64,000 bases of DNA from CAIWHR01 sp963846855 (GCA_963846855.1 CAWJXK010000007.1:248001-312000), one strand, 5' to 3'. Counted from the first letter of the stretch, positions 27,294 through 37,279 are shown. The notes: generated by a model from the letters alone, not told the origin. Numbers and translations: made by a program.

Positions 27294-27740
27294 TCAACCC
27301 GCGAGCTTCGCCTTGACCCGCGCCGACACCGCGCCCATGTCCGCGCGCCCGGCAAGCTTGGGCTTCAGAATGGCCATGACCTTGCCCATCGCGGCGAGAC
27401 CGGAAGCGTCGGCAGCGGCGAGCGCGGACGCGATTTCGGCGTCGATCTCGGCGTCGGAGAGCGCCGCCGGCATGTAGCCCGCGAGCACCGCGGTCTCGGC
27501 CCGCTCGATGTCGGCGAGATCGGCACGATGTCCGGCCTCGAACTGGGTGATCGAATCCCGGCGCTGTTTGATCATCTTCTCGATGACCGCGACGACGTCG
27601 GCGTCGGTCAGCTCGATCCGCTCGTCGACCTCGCGCTGCTTGATCGCCGCCAGCAGCAGCCTGATCGTCGACAGGCGCGCCGTGTCGCGGGCGCGCATCG
27701 CATCCTTCATGTCCTCGGTGATCTTCGCCTTGAGCGTCAT
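27294..27740 (-). CDS. yqeY: GatB/YqeY-domain protein
   Basis: 148 residues, helical, with MTLKAKITEDMKDAMRARD at the start and the YqeY motifs LSTIRLLLAAIKQREVDER and AVIEKMIKQRRDSI. The domain resembles the tRNA-binding tail of GatB; its role in rpsU operons is not settled. ATG 27740 is chosen over a longer frame because it follows GAGG and begins at the conserved domain. It lies between rpsU and dnaG on the minus strand. Confidence 0.85.
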   Translation of the reverse strand: MTLKAKITEDMKDAMRARDTARLSTIRLLLAAIKQREVDERIELTDADVVAVIEKMIKQRRDSITQFEAGHRADLADIERAETAVLAGYMPAALSDAEIDAEIASALAAADASGLAAMGKVMAILKPKLAGRADMGAVSARVKAKLAG

Positions 27741-27780
27741 AGGGAACCTCGTCGTTTCAGGGAAGGCGTTCGCGGCCGGC

Positions 27781-27808
27781 AAAACAAAAAGGGCGAATCG
27801 CTTCGCCC
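27781..27808 (-). terminator. Intrinsic terminator after rpsU
   Basis: On the minus strand GGGCGAA-GCGA-TTCGCCC is followed directly by TTTTTGTTTT, a textbook stem and U-tract. It lies 31 bases after the rpsU stop. In E. coli a partial terminator at the same place lets rpsU be made in excess over dnaG and rpoD; the same logic is likely here. Confidence 0.85.
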
Positions 27809-27838
27809 CTTCGCTGGACTGCCTGACCTGCCGCGGTT

Positions 27839-28051
27839 TCAGTAGAGCTTGGGCGGCAGCTGCTGGCTGCGCAGGCGCTTGTAGTGGCGCTTGACGGCCG
27901 CGGCGAGCTTGCGCTTGCGCTCGGAGGTGGGCTTTTCGTAGAACTCGCGCGCGCGAAGCTCGGTCAGGAGACCGGTCTTCTCGATCGTGCGCTTGAAGCG
28001 GCGCAACGCCACTTCGAAAGGCTCATTCTCGCGGACTCGAACACTGGGCAT
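27839..28051 (-). CDS. rpsU: 30S ribosomal protein bS21
   Basis: 70 residues: MPSVRVRENEPFEVALRRFK at the start and a basic helix later (SERKRKLAAAVKRHYKRLRS), both diagnostic of bS21. It binds the 30S subunit near the anti-Shine-Dalgarno region. AAAGGAT lies eight bases before ATG. It is the first gene of the rpsU-yqeY-dnaG-rpoD block, with its own terminator after it. Confidence 0.95.
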   Translation of the reverse strand: MPSVRVRENEPFEVALRRFKRTIEKTGLLTELRAREFYEKPTSERKRKLAAAVKRHYKRLRSQQLPPKLY

Positions 28052-28270
28052 TTAATAGGATCCTTTGGTGGTGCCAAGCTTTTCGACAGCCTTGAATTTT
28101 AACAGGGTACGCCGCCTCCCGCAACCGCCCCCACGCTCGAATGGCGGGGGTTGCGTTGACCGAGGCCCCGGACGGAGGCGGCGCCGCATCCCGATCCTGT
28201 ATCGTAGCGACCCGGGATTTTGCGAGACGCCGCGATCGGCGCGGCCGAGGCGGGGTCCCGAGCCACTCCC

Positions 28271-29317
28271 ATGCGCGTCCTCGGCATCGAAACCTCTTGC
28301 GACGAAACTGGCCTCGCGGTCTACGACACCGAGCGCGGGTTGCTCGCGGAAGCGCTCCATTCGCAGATCGCGATGCATGAGGCGTACGGCGGCGTCGTCC
28401 CCGAGCTCGCGTCGCGCGATCACGTGCAGCGGGTCGTCCCGCTCGCGCAACGCGTGCTGCGCGAGGCTGGAATCGAGCCGAGCGAGCTCGACGGCATCGC
28501 CTTCACGCAGGGGCCGGGACTGGCCGGCGCGCTTCTGGTCGGCGCGAGCGTCGCCTGCGCATTGGGCTATGCGCTCGGCAAGCCGGTCGTCGGCGTCCAT
28601 CACATGGAAGGCCACCTGCTGTCGCCGCTGCTGTCGGATCCGAAGCCCGCGTTCCCGTTCGTCGCACTGCTCGTCTCCGGCGGCCACACGCAGTTGATCG
28701 AGGTCGCGGGCGTCGGGCGCTACCGGATGCTGGGCGATACGCAGGACGACGCCGCCGGCGAGGCGTTCGACAAGACGGCGACGCTCCTCGGCCTCGACTA
28801 TCCCGGAGGGCCGGCCATCGCGCGGCTTGCCCAGGACGGCCGTGACGGGGTGGTGGCGCTGCCGCGGCCGATGAAGGACAGCGGCGATCTCGACATGAGC
28901 TTCAGCGGATTGAAGACGGCGGCGCTGATCATCGTGCGCCGCGCCGAGGCGGCGGGCTCGCTCGATGCAGCACGCAGGGCGGACATCGCGCGCGAATTCC
29001 AGCATGCGGTCGTCGATGTCCTCGTCGCGAAGTCAGTCGCGGCGCTTGACCGCACCGGGCACAACCGGCTCGTCGTCGCGGGAGGCGTCGGTGCCAATCG
29101 AGAATTGCGCGCGCACCTGTCCGCGGCGATGGAGAAGCGCGGTGGTGAGCTGTTCTTTCCGGATCTCGCATTCTGCACGGACAACGGCGCAATGATCGCG
29201 CTCGTCGGCGCCTTGCGGCTTGGCGATGCGCGCAGCGGCGCGACCGGGTTCTCGGTGAAGCCGCGCTGGGATCTCGCATCGCTGACGCCGCCGGCGCAAG
29301 GCGCGCAAATCAGCTGA
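28271..29317 (+). CDS. tsaD: tRNA N6-threonylcarbamoyladenosine transferase TsaD
   Basis: 348 residues; transfers the threonylcarbamoyl group from TC-AMP to A37 of ANN-decoding tRNAs, with TsaB and TsaE. MRVLGIETSCDETGLAVYD is the family start; metal ligands H111 and H115 lie in HHMEGHLLSP; SGGHTQLIEV and VAGGVGANRELR are further TsaD motifs. It is divergent from rpsU, as in many proteobacteria. ATG 28271 has no clear ribosome site, so initiation may be leader-weak. Confidence 0.95.
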   Translation: MRVLGIETSCDETGLAVYDTERGLLAEALHSQIAMHEAYGGVVPELASRDHVQRVVPLAQRVLREAGIEPSELDGIAFTQGPGLAGALLVGASVACALGYALGKPVVGVHHMEGHLLSPLLSDPKPAFPFVALLVSGGHTQLIEVAGVGRYRMLGDTQDDAAGEAFDKTATLLGLDYPGGPAIARLAQDGRDGVVALPRPMKDSGDLDMSFSGLKTAALIIVRRAEAAGSLDAARRADIAREFQHAVVDVLVAKSVAALDRTGHNRLVVAGGVGANRELRAHLSAAMEKRGGELFFPDLAFCTDNGAMIALVGALRLGDARSGATGFSVKPRWDLASLTPPAQGAQIS

Positions 29318-29334
29318 CACGATTCAGTCAGCTG
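29311..29334. terminator. Hairpin at the convergent tsaD/plsY ends
   Basis: CAGCTGAC (29311-29318) and GTCAGCTG (29327-29334) form an eight-base stem that covers both stop codons of the convergent genes. No T-run, so its action as a bidirectional terminator is uncertain. Confidence 0.45.
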
Positions 29335-29927
29335 CCGAACTTGCGCTCGCTCCCCGCCAACAGCTTCGTGATGTTCGCCCTGTGCCGCCAGAACAACAGC
29401 GCGGCGATGGGGATCCAGATCCACGCACGCGGGACGTTGCCGAAGACGTAGAACGCGCCGACCGGCGCAAGTGCTGCAGCCGTCAGCGCGGCGAGCGAGC
29501 TGATTCTGAACGCGAGCGCCATCACGGCCCAGATCGCGGCCATCGCGAGTGCCAGCGGCCACGACAGCGCCACCATGATGCCGAATGCAGTGGCCACGCC
29601 CTTTCCGCCCGCGAACCGGTGGAACACCGGAAACAAGTGTCCGAGGAATGCCGCCAGCGACACCGCCGGCACCGTCCACTCGGTGACGCCGAACGACGGC
29701 CCGAACTGCTGCGCGAGAAACACGGCAAGCCATCCTTTGGCGCCGTCGCCGACGAGCGTCAGCGCGGCGGCCGCCTTGTTGCCGGTTCGCAGCACGTTGG
29801 TCGCGCCCGGATTTCCGGAGCCATAGCTGTGCGGATCGGGCAGGCCCATGAGCTTGCTCGTCACCACCGCGAACGACATCGATCCGATGAGATAGGCCGC
29901 GCCGACGAAGAGGAGCGATGCGAGCAC
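29328..29927 (-). CDS. plsY: Glycerol-3-phosphate acyltransferase PlsY
   Basis: 199 residues with five membrane helices. GSMSFAVVTSKL (near 15), the SGNPGATNVLRTGNK motif (about 37-51) and FPVFHRFAGGKGVAT (about 103-117) are the three PlsY motifs for the acyl-phosphate and glycerol-3-phosphate sites. It makes lysophosphatidic acid from acyl-phosphate, the first step of phospholipid synthesis. It is divergent from folB and convergent with tsaD. Confidence 0.95.
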   Translation of the reverse strand: MLASLLFVGAAYLIGSMSFAVVTSKLMGLPDPHSYGSGNPGATNVLRTGNKAAAALTLVGDGAKGWLAVFLAQQFGPSFGVTEWTVPAVSLAAFLGHLFPVFHRFAGGKGVATAFGIMVALSWPLALAMAAIWAVMALAFRISSLAALTAAALAPVGAFYVFGNVPRAWIWIPIAALLFWRHRANITKLLAGSERKFGS

Positions 29928-29970
29928 GGCTTTGCGCGGGACTTGGGGTGTGGTCCGTTAGAATGGGCGC

Positions 29971-30348
29971 ATGGATTCTAGCAAAGGTGACGCGAATTCG
30001 ATTTTCATCCACGATCTGCGCATCGAGACGAAGATCGGCGTGTGGGAATGGGAAAAGCGGATGCCGCAGACGGTTCGCCTCGACCTCGAGTTCGGCATGC
30101 CGTCGGCCAAGGCGTGCAGGACGGGGGAGCTTTCCGACGCGCTCGATTATTCGAAGGTCGTCGCACGCATCAAGGCGTTCACCACCGCCAATCCCCATCC
30201 GCTGCTCGAGCGCTTCGCGCAGGCGATCGCCGACATTCTGCTGGAGGAGTTCGCAGCGCCGTGGGTGAAGGTTCGCGTCGCCAAGCTGGCGCCGCTCGCG
30301 GGTGTCAGGGAGTTGGGCGTCGCGATCGAGCGGCGGCGCGCGGACTGA
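29971..30348 (+). CDS. folB: Dihydroneopterin aldolase
   Basis: 125 residues; cleaves 7,8-dihydroneopterin to 6-hydroxymethyldihydropterin in folate synthesis. SIFIHDLRIETKIGVWEWEK at the N-terminus and DYSKVVARIKAFT are the FolB motifs; LERFAQAIADILLEEF follows with the conserved glutamate. A TAGAAT (-10-like, 29959-29964) lies seven bases before the ATG and no ribosome site is seen, so the message may be leaderless or nearly so. Confidence 0.9.
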   Translation: MDSSKGDANSIFIHDLRIETKIGVWEWEKRMPQTVRLDLEFGMPSAKACRTGELSDALDYSKVVARIKAFTTANPHPLLERFAQAIADILLEEFAAPWVKVRVAKLAPLAGVRELGVAIERRRAD

Positions 30349-30387
30349 AGCGCGACGCGCAGTGTCGCGCGCCCAGCGAATCGCCGC

Positions 30388-30870
30388 TCACGCAGCGATG
30401 TCGAGTACCTCCGGCCGCAGGACCCGCACGAGGTCCGCGGGTGTCATCCCGACGAGATAGCCGCGCCGGCCGCCGTTGATGTACAGGTACGGCAGATCCG
30501 CGATCGTTCGCTGCAGGTAGACCGGCATCACGCGCCGCGTCCCGAACGGGCTCGTGCCTCCGACCTGATAACCGGAGTGGCGGTCGGCGACGGCCGGCGT
30601 GCACGGCGCGACGCTCTTGACGCCGAGCTGGCGCGCGAGATTCTTCGTCGACACTTCGCGATCGCCGTGCATCAGCACGATGAGCGGATGCTTCGCGTCG
30701 TCCTCCATGATCAATGTCTTGACTACCGCGTGCTCGGGCACGCCGAGCTCGCGCGCCGAGACTTCGGTGCCACCGCGCTCTTCCCAGGCGTAGGGATGAT
30801 CCGTGAAGGCGACGCCATGCTCGCGCAGCACGCGCACGGCGGCGGTGGCGGGGCGCTTGTCCTTTCCCAA
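30388..30870 (-). CDS. ybaK: Cys-tRNA(Pro) deacylase YbaK family
   Basis: 160 residues, the usual YbaK/EbsC length. TEVSARELGVPEHAVVKTLI contains the catalytic lysine of the fold, and GYQVGGTSPFGTRRVMPVYL is the YbaK signature. It removes cysteine mischarged onto tRNA(Pro). It is followed 12 bases upstream by xerD on the same strand. Confidence 0.9.
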   Translation of the reverse strand: MGKDKRPATAAVRVLREHGVAFTDHPYAWEERGGTEVSARELGVPEHAVVKTLIMEDDAKHPLIVLMHGDREVSTKNLARQLGVKSVAPCTPAVADRHSGYQVGGTSPFGTRRVMPVYLQRTIADLPYLYINGGRRGYLVGMTPADLVRVLRPEVLDIAA

Positions 30871-30882
30871 CCTTCGTCCTCG

Positions 30883-31779
30883 TCAGCCGCGCGGGTGATG
30901 CTTCGAGTGGAGCTGCTTCAGCCGCTCGCGCGCGACATGCGTGTAGATCGTCGTCGTCGTGATGTCGGCGTGGCCGAGCAGCAGCTGCACGACGCGCAGG
31001 TCGGCGCCGTGGTTCAGCAGGTGTGTGGCGAAGGCGTGCCGCAGCACGTGCGGCGAGAGTCGCGCCGCCGGGATGCCCGCCTTGCGGCCGTAGCGCTTGA
31101 TCAGCAGCCAGAAGCCCTGCCGCGTCAGGGGGCCGCGGCGGGCGGTCACGAACAGCGCATCGCTCTTGCCGTCGCCGGCGAGCCCGGCGCGCGCCTCGGT
31201 GAGGTAGCGCTTGATCCAGGCGATCGCCTCCTCGCCGAGCGGCACGAGACGCTCCTTGCGCCCCTTGCCGAGCACGCGCACGACGCCCATGTCGAGCGAC
31301 ACCTGCGCCACCTTGAGGCCGGTGAGCTCGGACACGCGCAATCCCGTCGCGTAGAGCGTCTCCAGCATCGCGCGGTCGCGCAGGCCGAGCGTGGTCGCGA
31401 CCACCGGCGCCGCCAGCAGCGACTCGACCTCCTTTTCGGAGACGTTCTTCGGAAGGCGCCGCGGCAGCTTCGGTGAGCGCACGCGCGCAGTCGGGTCGGC
31501 GGACAGTGTTCCCTGCTGCAATTGCAGCGCATAGAAGCGGCGCAGCGACGACAGCCGTCGCGCGATCGACGTCGCCTTGGCCTTGGCGCTGAATTGCGAT
31601 GCGAGGAAGCCCTCGACGTCGCCGCGCTGCGCCGAGAGCAGCACGCGGCCGTCCTGCTCGAGCCATTTCGCCCAGGCGGTGAGGTCGCGGCGGTAACTCG
31701 CAAGCGAGGTCGGCGCGAGCCCGTCCTGCAGCCAGACCTGATCGCAGAACGCGTCGATCAGCGCAGTCGCGTCGGACAT
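30883..31779 (-). CDS. xerD: Tyrosine recombinase XerD
   Basis: 298 residues, the exact size of E. coli XerD. It resolves chromosome dimers at dif with XerC. Catalytic residues are visible: Arg in ATGLRVSELTGLK, His-x-x-Arg in SPHVLRHAFATHLLN, His in LLGHADITT and Tyr in TTTIYTHV. ATG 31779 is preferred to GTG 31794 because it gives family length; it ends the ogt gene by an eight-base overlap. Confidence 0.9.
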   Translation of the reverse strand: MSDATALIDAFCDQVWLQDGLAPTSLASYRRDLTAWAKWLEQDGRVLLSAQRGDVEGFLASQFSAKAKATSIARRLSSLRRFYALQLQQGTLSADPTARVRSPKLPRRLPKNVSEKEVESLLAAPVVATTLGLRDRAMLETLYATGLRVSELTGLKVAQVSLDMGVVRVLGKGRKERLVPLGEEAIAWIKRYLTEARAGLAGDGKSDALFVTARRGPLTRQGFWLLIKRYGRKAGIPAARLSPHVLRHAFATHLLNHGADLRVVQLLLGHADITTTTIYTHVARERLKQLHSKHHPRG

Positions 31780-31786
31780 TTGCTCA

Positions 31787-32275
31787 TCAGGCACCGAAAC
31801 GATAACCCTCGTGCTTCAGAAGCCACCGCTTCACCGAGAGCGGATCGCCTTCGGTCACGCCCATGAATCCGCCGAGCGAGCCGTGCGTTCCGACGACTCG
31901 GTGGCAGGGGATGACGATGGCGATGCAGTTGGCGCCGCAGGCGCCGCCGACCGCGCGCGGCGCGGTGTGCAGAAGGCGCGCGAGCTCGCCGTAGGTGCGC
32001 GACTCGCCGACCGGGATGCGGGAGAGCGCGTCCCAGACGCGGCGGCGAAACGGCGTCCCTTCGGCGGCGATCGGGACGCGAAATCGATGCTGCGGGTCGG
32101 CGAAATAACGCTCGATCTCGCGCATCGTGCGCGCGGCGGTCTTGTCGAGCGGCGCCTGGGCGCGCTCGGTGAGCGGGAGAAACTCGATTCCGGTGACCGT
32201 GTCGCCTGCGGTGCGAATGCCCAGCACTGCAAACGGGGTCCGCATTTTTGCGGCGTAGGCGGAAGTCCTGTTCAT
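31787..32275 (-). CDS. ogt: Methylated-DNA-protein-cysteine methyltransferase
   Basis: 162 residues. The acceptor cysteine C124 sits in VIPCHRVVG, and GTPFRRRVWDALSRIPVGES is the DNA-binding helix region. It repairs O6-alkylguanine by suicidal transfer. Ogt-like without an Ada N-terminal domain. ATG 32275 is favoured over an upstream frame that shows no conservation. The gene overlaps xerD downstream. Confidence 0.9.
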   Translation of the reverse strand: MNRTSAYAAKMRTPFAVLGIRTAGDTVTGIEFLPLTERAQAPLDKTAARTMREIERYFADPQHRFRVPIAAEGTPFRRRVWDALSRIPVGESRTYGELARLLHTAPRAVGGACGANCIAIVIPCHRVVGTHGSLGGFMGVTEGDPLSVKRWLLKHEGYRFGA

Positions 32276-32351
32276 GGGCACACTCCTCGGCAATCCTGCA
32301 GCTTCAACCATGCCGCCTCGATCCGGCAACAGACGGCGGGCACGAAGCAGG

Positions 32352-33332
32352 TCACATCAAACGGTACGCGTCGATCACCTTGCGCGCGTCGGGACCGGTC
32401 TTGCGCAACCATTCGGCCAGCATTCGGTTGCCGACCTTGTGCAAGTCCGCAGAGAGCGCTTCCGACGGGACGGCGACCGTCATTCCCTTCACCTGCAGCT
32501 GCTCGACGTACCACGCATTTCTTTCCTCGGAGACTCTCCAGCCACGTACCTCGGCCTCCGCCGCCGCCTTGACAAGTGCGGCCCGCGCGGGCCTGTCGAG
32601 ACTGTCGAAGGCTCTCCGGCTGACGATGACCGCATTTTTCGGCAGCCACGCCTTCGCGTCACAAAAGAAAGCGAGGTGCTCGTACATCTTCGAGTCGTAG
32701 CCGGTCGCCGCGGACGACATGTACGAATCGATCGTTCCATTCGCCAGCGCCTGTGGAACGTCGGCGGACGCGACGGAAATCGGCTGCGCGTCGACGAGCT
32801 CGGCGAATTTCGCGGTCGTCGGGCTGTACGCCCGCCATTTCAAACCGTGAAGATCCGCACCGGAAGACAGCTTGCGATTCGCGTAGATGCCCTGTGGCGG
32901 CCACGGCACGGTGAACAGGAGCCTCAGTCCCTGTTTTGCGAGCCGTTCGTCGAGCGCCCTGCGCGACGACTTGTAGAGCTTCATCGCCTCCGCGTACGAC
33001 GTCGCCAGGAACGGCACGCCGTCGAGGCCGTAGAACGGATCCTCGTTCTCGAAATTGACGAGCAGGATTTCGCCCGCCTGCACCTGCCCCGACTGAACGG
33101 CCCGCTTGATCTCCGGCGCCTTGAACATCGTCGCGTTGGAACGCACGGTGATCCTGAGCCGGCCGCCCGTAACCCGTTCAACGTCGCTCGCGAATTGTTC
33201 AATGTTCTCGGTGTGAAAATTGTTCGCGGGGTAGGCGGTCGCGAGGTCCCAACGGGTGTCCGCCGCCGTGGCCAGCGGGTGGCCAAAGGAGACGACGACG
33301 ATCATCCCAAGGAGAGCGGCCGCGCGGGTCAT
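32352..33332 (-). CDS. TRAP transporter solute-binding protein (DctP family)
   Basis: 326 residues with a signal peptide (AAALLGMIVVVSFGHPLATA) cut near residue 24. DLATAYPANNFHTENIEQF, the Arg-containing GGRLRITV and LHGLKWRAYSPTTAKFAELV are DctP features; the conserved arginine in the latter usually salt-bridges a carboxylate. It is a periplasmic receptor for TRAP transport, yet no DctQ or DctM gene lies in the window, so it is an orphan here. Substrate unknown, likely a carboxylic acid. Confidence 0.85.
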   Translation of the reverse strand: MTRAAALLGMIVVVSFGHPLATAADTRWDLATAYPANNFHTENIEQFASDVERVTGGRLRITVRSNATMFKAPEIKRAVQSGQVQAGEILLVNFENEDPFYGLDGVPFLATSYAEAMKLYKSSRRALDERLAKQGLRLLFTVPWPPQGIYANRKLSSGADLHGLKWRAYSPTTAKFAELVDAQPISVASADVPQALANGTIDSYMSSAATGYDSKMYEHLAFFCDAKAWLPKNAVIVSRRAFDSLDRPARAALVKAAAEAEVRGWRVSEERNAWYVEQLQVKGMTVAVPSEALSADLHKVGNRMLAEWLRKTGPDARKVIDAYRLM

Positions 33333-33472
33333 GGGGAGGATTCGGGACTGCGTGAAGAGGACGGCGCCGGGGCGCGACGAACGGGGCCTGTCCCGCGCAT
33401 TTGATCACAATTCGGCGCGCGTGTGGGCAGTCGCGGCGCGCCTCCCGGCAAGCCATGTCGGCGCTCGCCCAC

Positions 33473-33478
33473 TATAAT
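33473..33478 (+). promoter_or_regulatory. -10 element upstream of the 5-oxoprolinase operon
   Basis: An exact TATAAT lies 58 bases before ATG 33537 in otherwise GC-rich DNA. No good -35 is seen at the expected spacing, so the promoter may depend on an activator. Confidence 0.45.
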
Positions 33479-33536
33479 GCGTGCGCAGCGCGAGGCCCGC
33501 GCACCGGTGCGTCGCCACGGCGACGCCGATCCTTCG

Positions 33537-36500
33537 ATGAGCGAATCTCAGAATCTTCCGCGCTGGCAATTCTGGATCGACCGCGGCGGCACGTTCACCG
33601 ACGTTGTCGCGCGTCGCCCCAACGGAACGCTCGTCACCCGAAAGCTCCTGTCCGAGAATCCCGGCCGGTATCACGACGCCGCGGTGGCAGGCATCCGCGG
33701 CATCCTCGATCTCGCGCCAGGCGCGCCGTTGCCGGCGGACGCGATCGAGGCGTGAAGATGGGCACGACCGTCGCGACCAACGCGCTGCTCGAGCGCAAGG
33801 GCGAGCGGACGCTGCTCGTCGTCACGCGCGGCTTCGCGGACGCTCTGCGCATCGGATACCAGCACCGGCCGAAGCTCTTCGTGCGCCGGATCGACCTGCC
33901 GACGATGCTCTACGAGGCCGTGGTCGAGGTCGACGAGCGGATCGGCGCGCACGGTGAAGTGGTGGAGCCGCTCGACACGGCCGCCGCCCGGCGAGAACTT
34001 GCCGCGGCGCACGCGAAGGGAATCGAGGCGGTCGCCATCGTGCTGATGCACGGCTATCGATATCCCGCGCACGAACGCGCGCTCGCCGCGCTCGCCCGCG
34101 ACCTCGGTTTCGCGCAGGTTTCGGTGAGCCACGAAGTGTCGCCGCTGATGAAATTCGTCTCGCGCGGCGACACGACGGTCGTCGACGCCTATCTCTCGCC
34201 GATCCTGCGCCGCTACGTCGGGCAGGTCGAGCGCGATCTGCGCGGCGACGAAGGCAACGAAGCAGGCGCGCGACATCTGCCGCGGATCCAATTCATGCAG
34301 AGCTCCGGTGGGCTGACCGATGCGCACCGGTTCCAGGGCAAGGACGCCATCCTCTCCGGGCCGGCGGGCGGCGTGGTCGGCGCGGCCGAGGTGTCGCGGC
34401 TCGCGGGGTGCGACCGGATCATCGGTTTCGACATGGGCGGCACGTCGACCGACGTCACGCATTACGCGGGGGAATTCGAGCGCGCCTTCGTCACCGAAGT
34501 GGCGGGCGTGCGGCTGCGCGCGCCGATGATGCGCATCCACACGGTCGCCGCCGGCGGCGGATCGATCTGCCGCTTCGACGGCTCGCGGATGCGCGTCGGC
34601 CCCGAGTCCGCCGGTGCGGTGCCCGGCCCCGCGTCGTACCGCCGCGGCGGGCCGCTGACGGTCACCGACTGCAACGTGATGGTCGGCAAGCTCGATCCGG
34701 AAATCTTCCCCCGCGTGTTCGGGTCGGACGGCAACGAGCCGCTCGACGCGGCGATCGTCCGCGACAAATTCGCGGCGCTGGCGGAATCGCTCGCGGCGGC
34801 GACGGGACAGGCGCGCAGCGCGGAGCAGATCGCCGACGGCTTCCTCGCGATCGCCGTCGCCAACATGGCCAACGCGATCAAGCACATCTCGGTCGAGCGC
34901 GGCTACGACGTCACCGAGTACGCGCTGTGCTGCTTCGGCGGCGCGGGCGGCCAGCACGCCTGCCTCGTCGCGGACGCGCTCGGCATGACGCGCGTGCTGC
35001 TGCATCCCCTCGCCGGCGTGCTCTCGGCGTACGGGATGGGCGTCGCCGATGTCCGCGCGCTGAAGCAGCGGGCGATCGAGGCGCGCCTTGCAACGGAGTC
35101 ACTGGCCCTCGCCGCCGACGCCTTTGCGGCGCTCGAAGCGGCAGCACGAACAGAGGTGACGGCGCAGGGCATCGCGCAGTCGCGCACGACCGCGACGCGA
35201 ACGCTGCACCTCAAGTACGAAGGCACCGACACGACGCTCGAGGTGCCGGCGGCGCCGTTGCCGGAGCTCACGCGGGAGTTCGCCCGGCGCTATCGGCAGC
35301 AATACGGCTTCCTGATGCCGGACAAGCCGCTGGTGATCGAGGCTGTCGCGGTCGAGGTGGCCGGGCGCTCGCACGTCGCGGCCGACGCCGCTCCCGGATT
35401 CGCCCCGCGCCCGGCGGGGCTCTTCCCGATCAAGACCAACCGCATCTTCACGGCCGGCGCGTTCCACGAGGCGGGCGTCTTCGAACGCGCCGATCTTCGT
35501 CCCGGCGACGCGCTCGTCGGCCCGGTGGTGATCCGCGAGGATAACGCGACGATCGTCGTCGAGCCCGGCTGGCGCGCCGAATTCACGGCGCGCGGCGATG
35601 TCATGCTCGCGCGCGCGGAGCCGGCACGGCGCACGCATGCGATCGGCACCGACGCCGACCCGGTGCTGCTCGAGGTCTTCAACAACCTGTTCATGGCGAT
35701 CGCCGAGCAGATGGGCGTCACGCTCGCCAACACCTCGTACTCGGTCAACATCAAGGAGCGGCTCGACTTTTCGTGCGCACTGTTCGACGGCGAGGGCAAC
35801 CTGATCGCGAACGCGCCGCACATGCCGGTGCACCTGGGATCGATGGGCGAGAGCGTGAAGACTGTAATCGACGCTCGCTGGGAATTGATGCGGCCCGGCG
35901 ACGTGTTCATGCTCAACGCGCCCTACAACGGCGGAACGCACCTGCCGGACGTCACCGTGATCGCGCCGGTGTTTCTCGATCCATCCCTGGCGCTTGCCGC
36001 CCAATCCGACGCCAAATTCGGGCAGGGCCTGCATCCGCGCCAGCGCGGCGCTTCCGCACGGCGTCCCGAGTTCTATGTCGCTTCAAGGGGCCACCACGCC
36101 GACATCGGCGGAATCACGCCGGGCTCGATGCCACCCGATTCGCGGCACGTCGACGAGGAAGGCGTGCTGCTCGACGACGTGCAGCTTGTCGCCGAAGGGC
36201 GCTTCCTCGAGGCCGAAATGCGGGCGATTCTCGGTGGTGGCCGTTATCCATCGCGCAACGTCGACCAGAACCTCGCCGACTTGCGCGCGCAGGTGGCGGC
36301 CTGCGCGAAAGGGGCCGAGGAGCTCGGCAGGATGACCGGCCATTTCGGCCTGCCGACGGTGCGCGCCTACATGAAGCACGTGCAGGACAACGCCGAGGAA
36401 TCGGTGCGACGCGTTCTCGACGTGCTGACCGATGGCCACTACGAAGTCGAGATGGACAACGGCGCACGGATCGCGGTATCGATCTCGATCGACAAGGCGA

Positions 36501-37279
36501 AGCGTGCGGCGACGATCGACTTCACGGGCACGAGCCCGCAGCAGCCCACCAACTTCAACGCGCCGTCGGCGGTGTGCAAGGCCGCGGTCCTCTATGTGTT
36601 CCGCACGCTGGTCGACGACGAGATTCCGATGAATGCCGGCTGCCTGAAGCCGCTGTCGATCGTGATTCCCGAAGGCTCGATGCTGGCGCCGCGCTATCCC
36701 GCCGCGGTCGTCGCCGGCAACGTCGAGACGTCGCAGGCGATCACCGACGCGCTGTACGGGGCCCTCGGCGTGATGGCGGCGGCGCAGGGGACGATGAACA
36801 ACTTCACGTTCGGCAACGACACGTACCAATACTACGAGACGATCGCGGGCGGCTCCGGCGCGGGCGCCGATTTCGACGGCACCAGCGTCGTGCAGACGCA
36901 CATGACGAATTCGCGACTCACCGATCCTGAAGTGCTCGAATGGCGATTTCCGGTCCGGATCGACGCATTCTCGATCCGGCAGGGCAGCGGCGGTGCGGGC
37001 CGGCACCGGGGCGGCGACGGCGGCGAGCGGCGCATCCGCTTTCTGGAGCCGATGACGGCGGCGATGCTCGCCAACCGCCGTCGCGTCGCGCCGTTCGGCA
37101 TGGCGGGCGGCGAACCGGGTGCCACGGGCCGCAACTGGATCGAGCGCGCCGACGGGACGCGCGAGGAGTTCGGCGCGACGTTCGCGATTCCCGTGAACCC
37201 GGGAGACGTGCTGGTCGTCCAAACGCCGGGGGGCGGCGGGTTCGGCGAGCCACCCCACCCGGCCAAGACACGCGCATAA
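33537..37279 (+). CDS. ATP-dependent 5-oxoprolinase (fused HyuA/HyuB), one frameshift
   Basis: Fused hydantoinase A/B protein of about 1,247 residues when repaired. It opens 5-oxoproline to glutamate using ATP, part of glutathione turnover. The N-terminus (WQFWIDRGGTFTDVVARR) and GFDMGGTSTDVTHY in the HyuA half are ATPase loops; the HyuB half has SMGESVKTVI and FYVASRGHHADIGG. The frame from ATG 33537 stops at 33751 after PADAIEA, while the next frame continues at once with VKMGTTVATNALLERKG, the normal continuation; one G missing near 33750 explains it. Before FYVASRG there is an unusual insert of about 30 residues (around 35970-36075). First gene of a five-gene operon. Confidence 0.8.
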
